Shown one piece after another: positions 1 through 10,664 of a stretch of DNA of 64,000 bases (position 1 is the first letter of the stretch; each line of letters opens with the position of its first letter). The notes under the pieces were generated by a model. It saw only the letters and a program-made list of their open reading frames with translations, did no database searches and had not been told where the DNA came from. The stretch spans positions 24,625,729-24,689,728 of the forward strand of contig OV121096.1 of assembly GCA_921293015.1 (NCBI GenBank), written 5' to 3'. The translations under genes were made by a program, and so were the position numbers. The DNA is from Phorcus lineatus (taxonomy: Eukaryota > Mollusca > Gastropoda > Trochida > Trochidae).

Positions 1-224
1 GAGACATTTGTCATTGCAGGTGGGCCATTTAAGAAAAAAAAGGGGGAAATTTAAAGTTAAAAGTTTGATTATTCATGGGTTTGGGGCCTACTTCATCTCA
101 AAAGTCTCTGAGGTGAAGTTGGTTGAAGGTTCTATAGATATCACCTGCCAGTGAGGTCTCTCACCAATCTACTGACTGTATCCCAAAGGTGCAAAGTACA
201 TCTCATAAAAATCTAAGAATAAGG

Positions 225-306
225 CGTGGAGAAGTTAAAAGTGTATGCCGAACAGAAGTGCCATGCCATAAGCCCATCTGACCTCAAAAGCCTGATGAGC
301 TAAAAA
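225..306. repeat. Right end of a pearl-like repeat, partial copy
   Basis: The stretch GCCATGCCATAAGCCCATC followed by CCTGATGAGCTAAAA matches the right end of the pearl-like element at 3295-4785. The two halves, about 272-278 and 294-300, form the same imperfect terminal hairpin. The preceding GGAGAAGTTAAAAGTG also resembles the end of that element's core. No 145-bp tandem units are visible upstream, so this is a diverged or differently organised relative that may continue past the left edge of the window. Confidence 0.55.
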
Positions 307-339
307 GAGGAGGATGAATTAACAAAAGGTATATGACAC

Positions 340-345
340 TTTATT
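340..345 (-). promoter_or_regulatory. Candidate poly(A) signal of lin-7
   Basis: On the minus strand this reads AATAAA, about 720 bases downstream of the lin-7 stop codon. I saw no other AATAAA on that strand between the stop and this point. It gives a plausible 3' UTR of about 0.7 kb. No transcript evidence is available. Confidence 0.45.
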
Positions 346-1061
346 GCAAATCAAGTCCACTTCACAAATACTACATGATCAACATGCCTTCAAGTATTTT
401 GTACAAATTCAAAACTTGCGTAGTTCACAAGTAACAAATCATGAAATATTTCATCATAAATTATCAAGGTGTAGAATACTGAAGCATTGTAGAAGCTTGG
501 AATGTCAAGTCAAAAACATGATCTCATGAAAATATTTTGATAAAGTGCAATCTCAGCATTCCAGCCCATTGGACTGGCATGTCTAAGTCACTGCTCCTAG
601 AAGAATTGAATGCAATGAAATGCAATTAAGCTCGAGACTAAGTTTGAAAATTAAAGCAAAATTTACCAGCTTGAATCATTGCTATGGAGAAAAGTGATGA
701 GTTAGAAATCTACAATATATACATGACTTTGATTATCTAGGAATATGCATGATATACAGACTATATAAAAAAGAACAGGAGGATGTTGTGGTCAAGGGTA
801 CAAAGATACGGTGCAATGATACTGAGCTCGCATGGTACATACCTAGATACACTAAAAATATTTTTTCAAGGACAGTCACAAATTTGATGCCAATAAAGTC
901 AAAAGAACAGTCCTTAACTAGTGTTCATCAACACAAATTTTGAATTTCAGTCTTATCTGATTTTCTCATGCAAAAGTATCATTCATCGTATCAAGGCTAC
1001 CACATTGTGATACATTGTTATTTCTGTGTATCTTTGTAGTCTTATTTCTTATAGAGCAATT

Positions 1062-1159
1062 TCAAGGTGTCTGACGTCTTCGTGCTCGCTGCTTGTCAAA
1101 CCTAGCCTCCATCTCGTCTAGGACACGGGGCGTGTACCTCACAACCAATCTCACTGTGC
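1062..1159 (-). CDS. lin-7: lin-7 coding exon 6 (last PDZ strand and C-terminus)
   Basis: Begins after GTTTTACAG and ends at TGA (1064-1062). It completes G165 and reads [20 protein letters not shown], then a basic tail ending RRRQTP. Family members end in the same way (RRQQ-type tails), so this is the true C-terminus. Confidence 0.97.
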
Positions 1160-4100
1160 CTGTAAAACATTATACAGAGATTTTCACTTGCAGTTGTTTT
1201 GTATATATTTACATACAAGTGCTTGCTACAATTCTTGCTAAAGTGTTAAAAAGAGTGTTATGTACACCTATAAATATGTCACTGCCTATGTCTTGCCATA
1301 TTGGTAGTAAATAAGTTTATAACTTTGCCACTTTCAAAACCTATTATGTTAATTATCAAAGATTGTCATATATTTTAATTTTTGGAGTGAACATTAGAGG
1401 CATATAATATCTAAGTAGGAATGCTTTTAAGATTACATCGACTTCCTGGTTTTTCAGTAATTCCTCAACCATTAATTATTTGCAAAGGAGACAGCCTATT
1501 TCCATAATTCTTCTCCGATCATCATTATGAAATGCATGACTTTCTTTATGCAATGTCATTGATAACACAACAAAATCTTTGATGAAAGATAGAAAACAAA
1601 CTCATTTGAGAGGAGTTTTAAACCATGCGCCCACCACAGTTAAAAAGTTTTCGAGTGAACAAATGGATATTCATGCCATATTTTCCCACCTTTTATAATG
1701 TGCTTATTATGAATCACTATTTATGTTGTATATTTATTCATACACTTGCATGTTTTTTTTTGTTCTCTTTACATCAAGCCATCATATGCTAATGTAACCA
1801 CAAAAATTTATTCGGCTATGGACATTTCAGCATACAGAGAAAACACAACTTCTTGTGAGCATTAGTTCAACGCCTGAAATCTTGTAAGTAGCATTCTCTG
1901 ACATCAGCACTGCAGATGCATAAATTAATTAATAACTGGGGGCTATGTTTTGGCTATCTTGGGTCGATGGCATTTGCGAGACGGACCACTTGCCAAGGAC
2001 TGATCAGGCATATGGTGAAGCTCTATGGATAGTTGATGTTGTATTGGTGAGGTTAATTTTCCCTTGGTTCTCTGCACCTTTTGGAACATATTGATAGGTG
2101 AGGTGAGGTGAGGTGGTGTTTAACGCCGCTTTCAAGATTATTTCACTTATATCGCGGCTGCTAGTATTATGGCAGGGAGAAAGCCCGCAACACTATTGTG
2201 GCTATGCATTGCGGTGAAACCTGCGAGCATCGGCTGGAACTAGCGAACCATGGGTGGTACTGCGCTGAATTTCAGTGTAGCATTGCACCCTAGAACATAT
2301 TGATAACTTTAGAGTTTAACCTGACCATTACTTTATTAAGCTCTGCTATACCTATCTTAAATTCTTACTCCTGATCACTCAAAAAGTGATATCTAAGGTT
2401 TATTGAAAGAACTGTACTTCTGGGCTTTTCCCCCCCTATTTATACAGTCTACTTGCGCCTCAAGTTACCTTTTAGTTCACTCCTAAGATGATCTGTCTAT
2501 TTGATGAACTCTACTCAAAATGGCAATTGTAAAGTCTTGTCCCTGAACATTTTCATAACACTAACTGCTTCTTTGTTAATTTTTTTGGCTTTAATTACAG
2601 ATAATGTTTACCATTCTTTTCGTTCAAAGGGTTTCATCTAAGTTGAGATCTTGTGATACCATGACAATAACTCTTCAGTTGAGTTAACAATTTACGAATA
2701 AAAGCAAAGATTTCCTGAGATAGTTTTTTTATCATTGCCTATGGGATTTTGAATAATGCCAGGAAACCTATGAAAAATGATTTTGGATGATAAATAGAAT
2801 CCCACCCTTGCGTCTATCAATATCAAACATATCATCACTTGTTGATAAAAGTAAAAATATCCTCTGTAAGCCTCAGATATTTGAAACTTTTATCAACTTG
2901 TGTTGATATGTTTTTCAGAAGACTTTTGGTTAATATTCTATATATTAACCATAGATGTACTAACCTCCAGTACTTGCTTATTCTTAGCCTAGTATACCTA
3001 TGTTATTGTACGAAGGTTTTTTGTTCTTATTCTTGCTAACCTGAAGCTTCCTTCAACAGTTCCACAGCTCTCTCGTGATGCTCCCCTTCCACACTCTGAA
3101 ATATTCAACACCAGATGGTTTGAGATCAGAAGCTGTTAACATTTATATAATACTCATACAACCAAGTCAAGTCTTGTCATAGAATCATAGCTACTGAAAC
3201 ACCATTGTAGTTTAAAACATACCAATGCCAAAGATAATTTTTTTTCAATTTGCCCGTCTTAACAAATGGAAGATAATTTTTAAAATAAAAAATAGAGCCA
3301 TGGGCTCTGTAGCTCATCAGACTTTTGATAGAAATAGGTGTTTGGGTTTAGACCATGGGATCATGGGCAGTGTATTCACAATCAAATTAAAAATGCCCAT
3401 TGCCCATTTGGGGTCAAGGGGTCACCAAACCTACAATTCAGAATCCCCATTGTCCAAGGAGTCTACACACAACTATTAAGCTATCAAGACCTTTTGGAAC
3501 TGGAGAAGAAGATGAAAGTAGGATTTTAAGGTTTTGACCCCTGTGACCCCATTTGGGGTCAAGTGGTCACCAAACCTACAATTTAGGATCCCCAGTGTCC
3601 AAGGAGTATACACACAATTTTTCAGCTCTCTAGACCATTTGGAACTAGGGAAAAAGATGAAATTAGGTTTTTTAGGTTTTGACCCCTGTGACCCCATTTG
3701 GGGTCAAGTGGTCACCAAACCTATAATTTAGAATCCCCGTTGGCCAAGGAGTCTACACACAATTTTTCAGCTCTCAAGACCTTTTGGAACTAGGGAAAAA
3801 GATGAAATTAGGTTTTTTAGGTTTTGACCCCTGTGACCCCATTTGAGGTCATGGGGTCACCAAACCTACAATTTAGAATCCCCATTGTCCAAGGAGTCTA
3901 CACACAACTATTAAGCCATCAAGACCTTTTGGAACTAGGGAAAAAGATGAAATTAGGTTTTTTAGGTTTTGACCCCTGTGACCCCATTTGGGGTCAAGTG
4001 GTCACCAAACCTATAATTTAGAATCCCCAGTGTCCAAGGAGTATACACACACCTTTTCAGCTCTTTAGACCTTTTGGAACTGGAGAAGAAGATGAAAATA

Positions 4101-7100
4101 GGTTTTTCAGGTTTTGACCCCTGTGACCCCATTTGGGGTCAAGAGGTCACCAAACCTATAATTTAGAATCCCCGTTGGCCAAGGAGTCTACACACACCTT
4201 TTCAGCTCTCTAGACCTTTTGGAACTAGGGAAAAAGATGAAATTAGGTTTTTTTTAGGTTTTGACCCCTGTGACCCCATTTGGGGTCATGGGGTCACCAA
4301 ACCTACAATTTAGAATCCCCGTTGGCCAAGGAGTCTACACACAACTATTCAGCTCTCTGGACCTTTTGGAACTGGAGAAGAAGATGAAAATAGGTTTTTC
4401 ATGTTTTGACCCCTGTGACCTCATTTGGGGTCATGGGGTCACAAAATCTACAATTTAGAATCTCCAGTGCCCAAGGAGTCTACACACAACTTTTCAGCTC
4501 TCTGGACCTTTTGGAACTGGAGAAGAAGATTAAAATAGATTTTTAAGGTTTTGACCCTTGTGACCCCATTTGGGGTCATGGGGTCACGAAATCTACAATT
4601 TAGAATCCCCATTTGCCAAGGAGTATGCACATAAAATTTCAGCTCTCTAGAGTCATTGGTTCTGGAGAAGAAGTCGAAAAAGTGAAAAGTTTACGGATGG
4701 ACGGACGGATGGACGGACGGACGGACGGACGCCGGACGCCTTGCCATGCCATAAGCCCATCGGGTCTTTCAGACCTGATGAGCTAAAAAAAGCAAAATGA
4801 TGTCCCAAACAAATAACAGACAGCTGTTTATATCAGATTTGAAAAGAAAATTTAATTATTTTTCAAGAATGAAATACTGGGTTAGACCATTGATAATTAA
4901 ACATAACTAAATCAATTAGTAATTGAAAAGAGGAAGCAATCCAGTCTTAACAAAATCATCTTCAAAGTAATTCTAATTTTGAATTCAAAATATTGCGTCT
5001 ACCGAGAAACAAACTTTGGAATATCCTCCTCTCCACAGTGTGTTTGAATGTTTTAAAGCTCTTGTTTGAAGCTTGTAGGAAATGAACTGTCAGAATATGC
5101 GACTATACATGTTCATCTCAGATAACATCCTGTCTCAGGGTAAGACGTATAGCTGAAGCTCCACTCTTCTTACCCTGGGTGTAAACCCCCAGCAAAACCT
5201 TAGCAACGTGTCCTTTTCCCAACGAACTTTCTAAAAATAATCAACCAATGACTGCGCTTGACAGGCGAGTATGGCAGCGATATGATATGGCAGCACCCAT
5301 CCCTTCGAATTCAAACCAAGTGAGTTTGGATTTAACGTGTTTTGAACAACATTTCAGTTATTAAACACGTGGATGACAAGCATCCAAAAGAGGATCGAAA
5401 GGATGAGGGAAAAGACGGAATAAAAGGCATTGTGAGTGATAGACAACAGGTTTTAGAACGATTAAAATTTGATCTGACTTCTACCCGACGACCTATCAAG
5501 CTTGGATGCCCCTGCAAGGAGCATTTAAGCTCCGGCTGGCATAGCTCTAGGGGTCTCTGGATCACTCAAACCACCACGATAAGATCTTGAGTTAAGTTGT
5601 GGAAAATCAAACTGATCTCTTAAAATTGAATGTATGGTCAGTTGTAATTTACTAACCAGAATGGCTAAATTGGACTCGGGACATTATCACCATGGTTGAT
5701 CGGCTAAAACACTTTCGATTCAGTTTGTTTATCTATGGATGTCGCGAAATGGCGAGCGAAATCCAACTCCTGTGCAAGCGGCTCTCTTTGGTTGGCTGAA
5801 ATTTTATCGCACACCATCGCGATAAAAGTATTCAATTGGCTGAGTCATGGGTTGCGGCGCGAAGTTTTTGCTGGGGTTAACACCCAGGGTAAGAAGAGTG
5901 GAAAATCAGCTATACGTCTTACCCTGAGACAGGATGCTCAGTTAATTGTGCAGAAGAGACTACAAGTTCCTAACCCGGTAGAGGTAATATTTTTAAATGT
6001 TTATTCCTCAGCACATGGAATTTTAAATGTGAGAGCAAAACAAACAGGACTGACCACTCCATTGACCGAGAGCAACTGATCTCCTCGCTTAAGCCCCTGG
6101 TGTCTGTCCGCCACTCCCCCCGGGATGATGCGTGAGATGTAGATGGGAGAGTTCTGCTCCTTGCCCCCCATCACATTGAAGCCCAGCCCCTCCTCCGTCT
6201 TTGGTAGTTGCACGACTCGGGGGTGTGAGTGACCTTCACTAGCGGCAAAAGCTGCTACTGTTGCCTGGAGGATGAAATAAGCATATCTATGATAGGTTAC
6301 AACTTTCCACATTCACTATCACTACCATCAAATAGTCAATCTTAATTCAATGCAAAATTTGAAAAGTTTGTCAACGACATCTTTTCTCATCTTTGATGCC
6401 TAGGGCTAACAGCCAATCTTTCCTTACACCTTATTCTGACCTAAGAGTAACACACAAAAATTACAAAGTTAAAATTTTCTACAATGTTTGGTGCACAACA
6501 GCAGTATACATATTTTAATTGTGTTCACTTTTTGTGTTCAGAAAATAAATACTGAAAATACCTTGTTAGTCATTTTCATATTGTGTTTAATTGGTTTTAT
6601 CATACCATTAAAATCAGGATTTTCTTGAATATGACAAACCTGATGATTAAAGAATACTAACATTTTAAGTGTTTATCATTCAAACTTATTGTGTAGGGCA
6701 AACGTTGTCAGGAATTAACACATTAAAATCGACTGTATCAAAGGTATATCTCTTTTTCCTAACACCTGTTTATGCTTACCTTAGCTGTAGCGTTAGCCCT
6801 GATCTCCGGACTACCGGACATATCGACAGTCTCGTACACATTCTCGTAGACTTCACGCACAGCTGTCAGGAAGTCGCTCTGGAGTATCTTTTGCAGAGCA
6901 TGCAGTTTCTGAGGTGGAAACTCTCCACCTAACATAAGATGAAAGATATTATTAAAAAGAACTGTTATTCGAAATTTCCACTAGTCAAAAGGTAACTGGA
7001 TAATTTATTTACACTCATTTAACTGCATGGTAACACAGACCCAAAAATATCTATTGCAACTTCTTTGATTATTTCCAGTAAGGCAATTTGATCCAAGAGA

Positions 7101-8049
7101 AGTGTGCCACCGTAGGGCATAGTTTGAGCCAGAAACCCTTGATGACTAAGTCTGTCTGCATTGCAGTCATCTACATTTTTTAGTCATCGGGGATTATCAG
7201 TAAGGCTAGCTCAAGAAAAAATTCTGATTCATCTATTAACTTCAAGTGCAGCCAGTTGACTGAAGAGCTGACAGGGCTATCATTAGTAAGGGTGATCGAC
7301 ACTTAATTTATTCTTGTGAGTACAGTTGTTACTTGACACAAAGTTTATCTTCCCAGATGAGGCCACAATTACTTGTGTGAAGAGAAATTATATTAATTTT
7401 GCAATATCAGCTAGAGTAGCGGTAATTCAATGTTTTCAGTTTCAAATGATTATATTTAACCACCTTAGAGGCAGAAATCATTAATAAAAAATAAAATATA
7501 TCGGTATATCTGTTTATAGGAATCAGAATATTTGTAATTGCCTTATCATGAGAATATTTTCTGGAAGCAATAGATAATGAGTTATTTATTGAAAGCCATT
7601 TACTCACTTCTTTGCAGTACATCGATTAACTCAATCGCTCTGTTGATGTCTGAAATGAAAATTTTGACTCTTAATATACACAAAGGGATGATAATGTTGT
7701 TACTCGAAGATATCCTAGCCAAGCATATAACTGTTAAACTAGACAACAATGGACATAGCAAGGAAAGTCCTGACCAGTATACTATGGTATAAACCTTTAT
7801 TATATGAAGAAAATGTACAGATCGAACTGGAGTGGAGATAAAATTAAACTTCCAAAGTGTCAAAATGTTGTTATAGATAGACTTCAGTTCGTCAGACTCA
7901 TCACCATATATCATATATTCAACATATATGCAATAACAAGCATAACACATTCAGAACATTACAACTTTATTGCATTTGATCCCCTACTTATTTAAGAAAA
8001 TACTTGAAATACCTTTCTCAAGCGTCAGAGGTTCAGCAACAGACGCCAT
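1062..8049 (-). CDS. lin-7: LIN-7 scaffold protein (veli/MALS), complete six-exon gene
   Basis: Complete minus-strand gene. Coding exons: 8013-8049, 7608-7649, 6780-6928, 6055-6264, 3041-3095 and 1062-1159. These total 591 nt, giving 196 residues plus TGA, against 197 for human LIN7C as I recall it. Every junction has a GT donor and an AG acceptor and the phases fit (1,1,0,0,1). The protein has an N-terminal L27 domain (about residues 10-65) and one PDZ domain (about 92-175) with a GLGF carboxylate-binding loop at 102-105, then a short basic tail rich in R and Q. In the known family, L27 pairs with LIN-2/CASK or MPP proteins and PDZ holds C-termini of receptors and channels, at epithelial junctions and synapses. 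The start is the ATG in context AAAATGG; the N-terminus [12 protein letters not shown] lines up with vertebrate MAALGEPVRLER. Introns of about 1.9 and 3.0 kb are filled with repeats, but no coding break is seen. Confidence 0.97.
2097..2292 (-). mobile_element. SINE family A, 5'-truncated, in lin-7 intron 5
   Basis: On the minus strand this is the body and tail of the tRNA-derived SINE seen whole at 10368-10664: CAGCGCAGTACCACCCATGG, then CTTGAAAGCGGCGTTAAAC and a run of CACCT repeats. The tRNA head is missing. It is bracketed by a perfect 13-bp direct repeat, GAACATATTGATA, at 2084-2096 and 2293-2305, the target-site duplication of a target-primed insertion. It lies in the same orientation as lin-7. 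Confidence 0.9.
3041..3095 (-). CDS. lin-7: lin-7 coding exon 5 (PDZ helix B)
   Basis: A 55-nt exon with acceptor ATTTCAG and donor GTTAGC. It reads [18 protein letters not shown], matching vertebrate [18 protein letters not shown]. The histidine pair and following helix are the part of PDZ that reads the ligand's minus-2 position. It sits about 3 kb from exon 4 because of the pearl-like element and the MITE in between. Confidence 0.97.
3295..4785. mobile_element. Pearl-like element with 145-bp tandem core
   Basis: Left end GAGCCATGGGCTC is followed by TAGCTCATCAG (3310-3320). The right end carries its inverse CTGATGAGCTA (4775-4785), a subterminal inverted repeat. The core is about nine head-to-tail units starting GACCCCTGTGACCCCATTTG at 3536, 3681, 3826, 3971, 4116, 4263, 4408 and 4553, a period of 145 bp (147 once), after one partial unit. 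A GGAC/GGAT tetranucleotide tract follows (4693-4735), then a terminal hairpin (4755-4783). Subterminal inverted repeats, a tandem core and an ACGG microsatellite define the pearl elements of bivalves, later linked to Helentron/Helitron non-autonomous elements. It lies in lin-7 intron 4. Short ORFs inside are by-products of the repeat. Confidence 0.8.
4693..4735 (+). repeat. GGAC/GGAT tetranucleotide microsatellite
   Basis: Imperfect (GGAC)n with GGAT variants near the right end of the pearl-like element, at the place where family members carry an ACGG tract. Confidence 0.85.
5126..5936. mobile_element. Inverted-repeat MITE (MULE-like), 811 bp
   Basis: Inverted arms of about 73 bp, 5126-5198 and 5864-5936, both starting CATCCTGTCTCAGGGTAAGA and running to CCCCAGCAAAA with only a few mismatches. 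Flanks are CTCAGATAA (5117-5125) and CTCAGTTAA (5937-5945), a 9-bp target-site duplication with one mismatch. A 9-bp duplication with long terminal repeats fits the Mutator-like superfamily. No transposase remains inside, so it is non-autonomous. It sits in lin-7 intron 4 and contains a SINE at 5319-5580. The superfamily call rests on duplication length only. Confidence 0.8.
5319..5580 (-). mobile_element. SINE family B nested in the MITE
   Basis: TGAGTTTGGATTTAACGTG followed by ACATTTCAGTTATTAAAC matches the fragment at 29013-29128, including the downstream GATCGAAAGG and GGGAAAAGACGGA motifs. On the minus strand the TTAAATCCAAACTCA-type end is the 3' tail. A compact GC-richer block (AAGCTCCGGCTGGCATAGCT, about 5528-5547) sits at its far end. 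No clear tRNA A and B boxes are seen, so the head may be lost or of another origin. Confidence 0.6.
6055..6264 (-). CDS. lin-7: lin-7 coding exon 4 (first two thirds of PDZ)
   Basis: A 210-nt exon from CTCCAG to donor GTCAGT, residues 77-146. It carries the conserved lead-in [18 protein letters not shown], the carboxylate loop in [11 protein letters not shown] and the strand-helix core ending [10 protein letters not shown]. Reading on past 6055 leaves the family sequence and reaches a stop, which supports the donor at GTG/GTCAGT. Confidence 0.97.
6780..6928 (-). CDS. lin-7: lin-7 coding exon 3 (rest of L27)
   Basis: A 149-nt exon from ATGTTAG to GTAAGC, residues 27-76. Key strings are [17 protein letters not shown] and [14 protein letters not shown], the second and third helices of L27. 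It ends in the conserved linker RANATAK in phase 0. Confidence 0.97.
7608..7649 (-). CDS. lin-7: lin-7 coding exon 2 (first L27 helix)
   Basis: A 42-nt exon between TTTCATTTCAG and GTGAGT. With the split D13 codon it reads [14 protein letters not shown], matching vertebrate DICRAIELLEKLQR. This is the first L27 helix, used in heteromeric pairing. It ends in phase 1 inside S27. Confidence 0.95.
8013..8049 (-). CDS. lin-7: lin-7 coding exon 1 (residues 1-12)
   Basis: Starts at the ATG (8049-8047) and ends with G before a GTATTT donor, phase 1. It encodes the short leader before the L27 domain. An AG with a pyrimidine-poor stretch lies a few bases upstream of the ATG (CATTTAGGACAAAATG on the minus strand), so a spliced 5' UTR is possible but not shown. 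Confidence 0.9.
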
Positions 8050-8465
8050 TTTGTCCTAAATGCACATGTACTATCAGGGTAAAGCTTATTATCATATTAC
8101 AAATGGTTGGGTTAAACATAAGATGTCTCTGCTTTGAAATGCAACAGTGCGAAAGGGAAATATATTATAATACGTATTTATCTTTACAACTTTGATTATA
8201 TAACATAAATGTTTAAAAAGCGTTTATAGCGTAATATTTTTCGGTGTATTTGTAACTAGTTGTAAAATATGTTATCGGCAAGCTCCCCACAGCGTGATAA
8301 TGGAAAATGTTGTGAGGAGCTTATACAAACTGTACAAGAGTTATTTCCCTTTGACCTTTGATAGGCTTTTGAAGTTTTTTCTTGCAACTACATACTCGAG
8401 TCGTTGTTGTATTTTGAGTATTTCTCAAAAGATGCAGCTGTTTCCCGTAACCAGGATCAAAATCT

Positions 8466-8535
8466 TAATAACAAATAACAAATAATAATAACAAATAATA
8501 ATAACAAATAATAACAAATAATAACAACAAAATAA
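8466..8535 (+). repeat. AATAACAAAT low-complexity tandem repeat
   Basis: Imperfect array of AATAACAAAT and AATAATAACA units just upstream of the lin-7 start region. Simple-sequence DNA with no gene. Confidence 0.85.
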
Positions 8536-10318
8536 AGACAAAATACTTTTATTAGAAAATATTTGACACCTTCAAAGACTTGAACTTGCACGTGGATTAA
8601 TTTTTTTTTAATTCAAGAAACATGTATACGACCAATTATTTTTGCAATAAGGGGGCATGGTTTGCAGATGCAGAAACCTGAGTGTCTTTGTTCCCTTATT
8701 CATTTGTCTACCTTTTTTCTTCAGTGATCTAAATCAAGTGAGCTTTTCCCCATTCCTGGTTCATTTTCTTAACTTATATAAGCAACATTTTGATACATAA
8801 CAATTAAACTTTAAATGCCTTTCCTGCAACAGTTAAATGTAATTACGAGGAAACGAATAATCCCTCATCATATGGGAGTAAAAGGTATCTATAATGCTCA
8901 TTATGAACTCCTGGATGAAATCGATGAATATCACTAGTTGCGTCAAAGATAAAACGCTGAAGAAAATCCTGATGTAAAAGTTAGAATATTAGAGTACATT
9001 TTATGTGTATCTTTTAAATAACACCAATTAACAAATAATTACCCAATCTTCCAAAGATATGTTTATCTCAGTGCATGTGGAACAATGAGTGCAACACAAT
9101 GATGTTTGGATTTGGACAGGGACTGTTATATTTTTCGGATTAAATCATGTAATTTGTCGTTTACATAACAGTTTTCTCTGTAACAGTTTAATATGTTATT
9201 GGAAAACTATTATTGAAAAGAAACATTGAAATTTATTTGCTTCATATTTGCTTATTTCATTATCAATAAATTTACAATCATCTTGTAATTAATCCCGAAA
9301 ACGTCCCTAAATAGTTAACGATGATAAATTTTTGCATCAAATAATCCTTTTTTTTTGGACAAAGGTCATTTTGAAAGACATCAGTGTAACTGCAAAGACA
9401 ATTCAAAACAATCAGATGAGGTCCATCATTGGTTGTTTTTTTGTTACCCAAATTTGTAACGAATTATATCTCAACTATTAAGATATAGCAATTATCTTTT
9501 TCCAAATATTTTGTATGTTTCAAGTTTGTAAGAACTACATGTTACGTCAAAGAAAAAAAAAGAACTTATATAGAATCAATATATAATCATTATTTTTTTG
9601 TTTTCCCATTCCTGATACATTAAAAGTTTCATTAAGGTTATGGGATAAGAAAAAATTGTGTTCTACGTGTAGGTCTCTATTTAACATTTCAAATTGCCAC
9701 TATGGCTAAAAGTATGACAAATAAACAAATACAGGTCAGTTTGAATAACCATGTCGTGAAGGATATTTGGATTCCTTTTATAATACTTTATGTGTCATAA
9801 CCCTGAAAGAAAAAGAAAGAGGAACGTTAAGTTTTACTTATGATTTCAAAAAAATTATAGCAAGATAGCTATCATTGAACTAGTGCTGCGAGAAAATGAA
9901 AATTTTGTCTTTGCAAATGACATGCAATTGCAAAAATGACCAAATATCTATGCCGATTATTTGTGCGTGTGGGGCCGAGCACTGTCAGAATAAAGCTGAG
10001 CACTAAGGCAATGTTACCTCAGTACTGAAGCAGTTGAGCCCAACACGGAAACAGTAAGATTTTGCACTAATTAGCCTAGCTCTGAAACATTTAAACGTAT
10101 CACTAAAACAATGGGACTTGAGATGAATTCGGTGAAGCAAAGCCACTGATAATGTACGTTCGAATCCCGCTAGAGTCAATATTGAAAAGCTTTTATTCAT
10201 CGGAACACGGTCGATTTTAATCCTTTTCAAAAATAAATTATTACTTCACCTTGAGGTATTCATGGTTTGTATCAAATAGAAACTACCGACGTTTCTCTAT
10301 AAATTAACATCATTAATA
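8536..10318. other. Gene-free AT-rich DNA
   Basis: No ORF with recognisable similarity and no clear exon. A B-box-like GTTCGAATCCCGC near 10153-10165 hints at a decayed tRNA-derived SINE, but no matching A box or tail was found. Confidence 0.5.
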
Positions 10319-10364
10319 AAATTTGACAAATTAGATTCCGATAACATACTCCGTGTCCCTTTAA
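10319..10364 (+). repeat. Dispersed repeat 'CTGTGTCCCTTT', copy 1
   Basis: AATTTGACAAATTAGATTCC then ATAACATACTCCGTGTCCC matches the ends of copies at 12776-12950 and 62158-62325. A family A SINE begins just after this copy, so the SINE may have landed next to or in it. Confidence 0.5.
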
Positions 10365-10367
10365 CGT

Positions 10368-10664
10368 GCTGGGGGCGGGATAGCGCAGTGGTTAGCGCTT
10401 CGGATCAAGAGTTCCGTGGTTCGAATCCCGCCAGGAGCTCGGCAACTTTGTCTGCAGTAGATAACTGTTCTACACGCAGTCAGGTTTGGGTGTAATGCTA
10501 CAGTGAATTTCAGCGCAGTACCACCCATGGTTCACTAGTTCCAGGTTTCACCGCAATGCATAGCCACAATGGTGTTGCGGACTTTCTTATTGCAATAATA
10601 TTAGAAGCTGCGACATACGTGAAATAATCTTGAAAGCGGCGTTAAACCCAAATCACTCACTCAA
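10368..10664 (+). mobile_element. SINE family A, full-length, tRNA-derived
   Basis: A tRNA-like head carries both pol III internal boxes: A box TAGCGCAGTGG (10381-10391) and B box GGTTCGAATCC (10418-10428). A body follows with CAGTGAATTTCAGCGCAGTA and CACCCATGGTTCACTAGTTC, then the tail CTTGAAAGCGGCGTTAAACC and TCACTCACTC. The head does not fold into a convincing tRNA with matched acceptor arms, so this is a SINE and not a tRNA gene. Related copies are at 2097-2292, 34377-34627, 38212-38256 and 62892-63027. Confidence 0.85.

Noticed and set aside
3225-4630. Several overlapping 60-84-codon ORFs sharing a DPCDPIWG-like peptide
   Set aside because: They are repeated frames of the 145-bp tandem core of the pearl-like element, not genes.
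5735-6079. 114-codon plus-strand ORF
   Set aside because: It runs through the right inverted arm of the MITE and antisense to lin-7 exon 4, so it is a chance frame.
10371-10440. Possible tRNA gene
   Set aside because: A and B boxes belong to the SINE head; the cloverleaf is not convincing and the SINE body follows directly.
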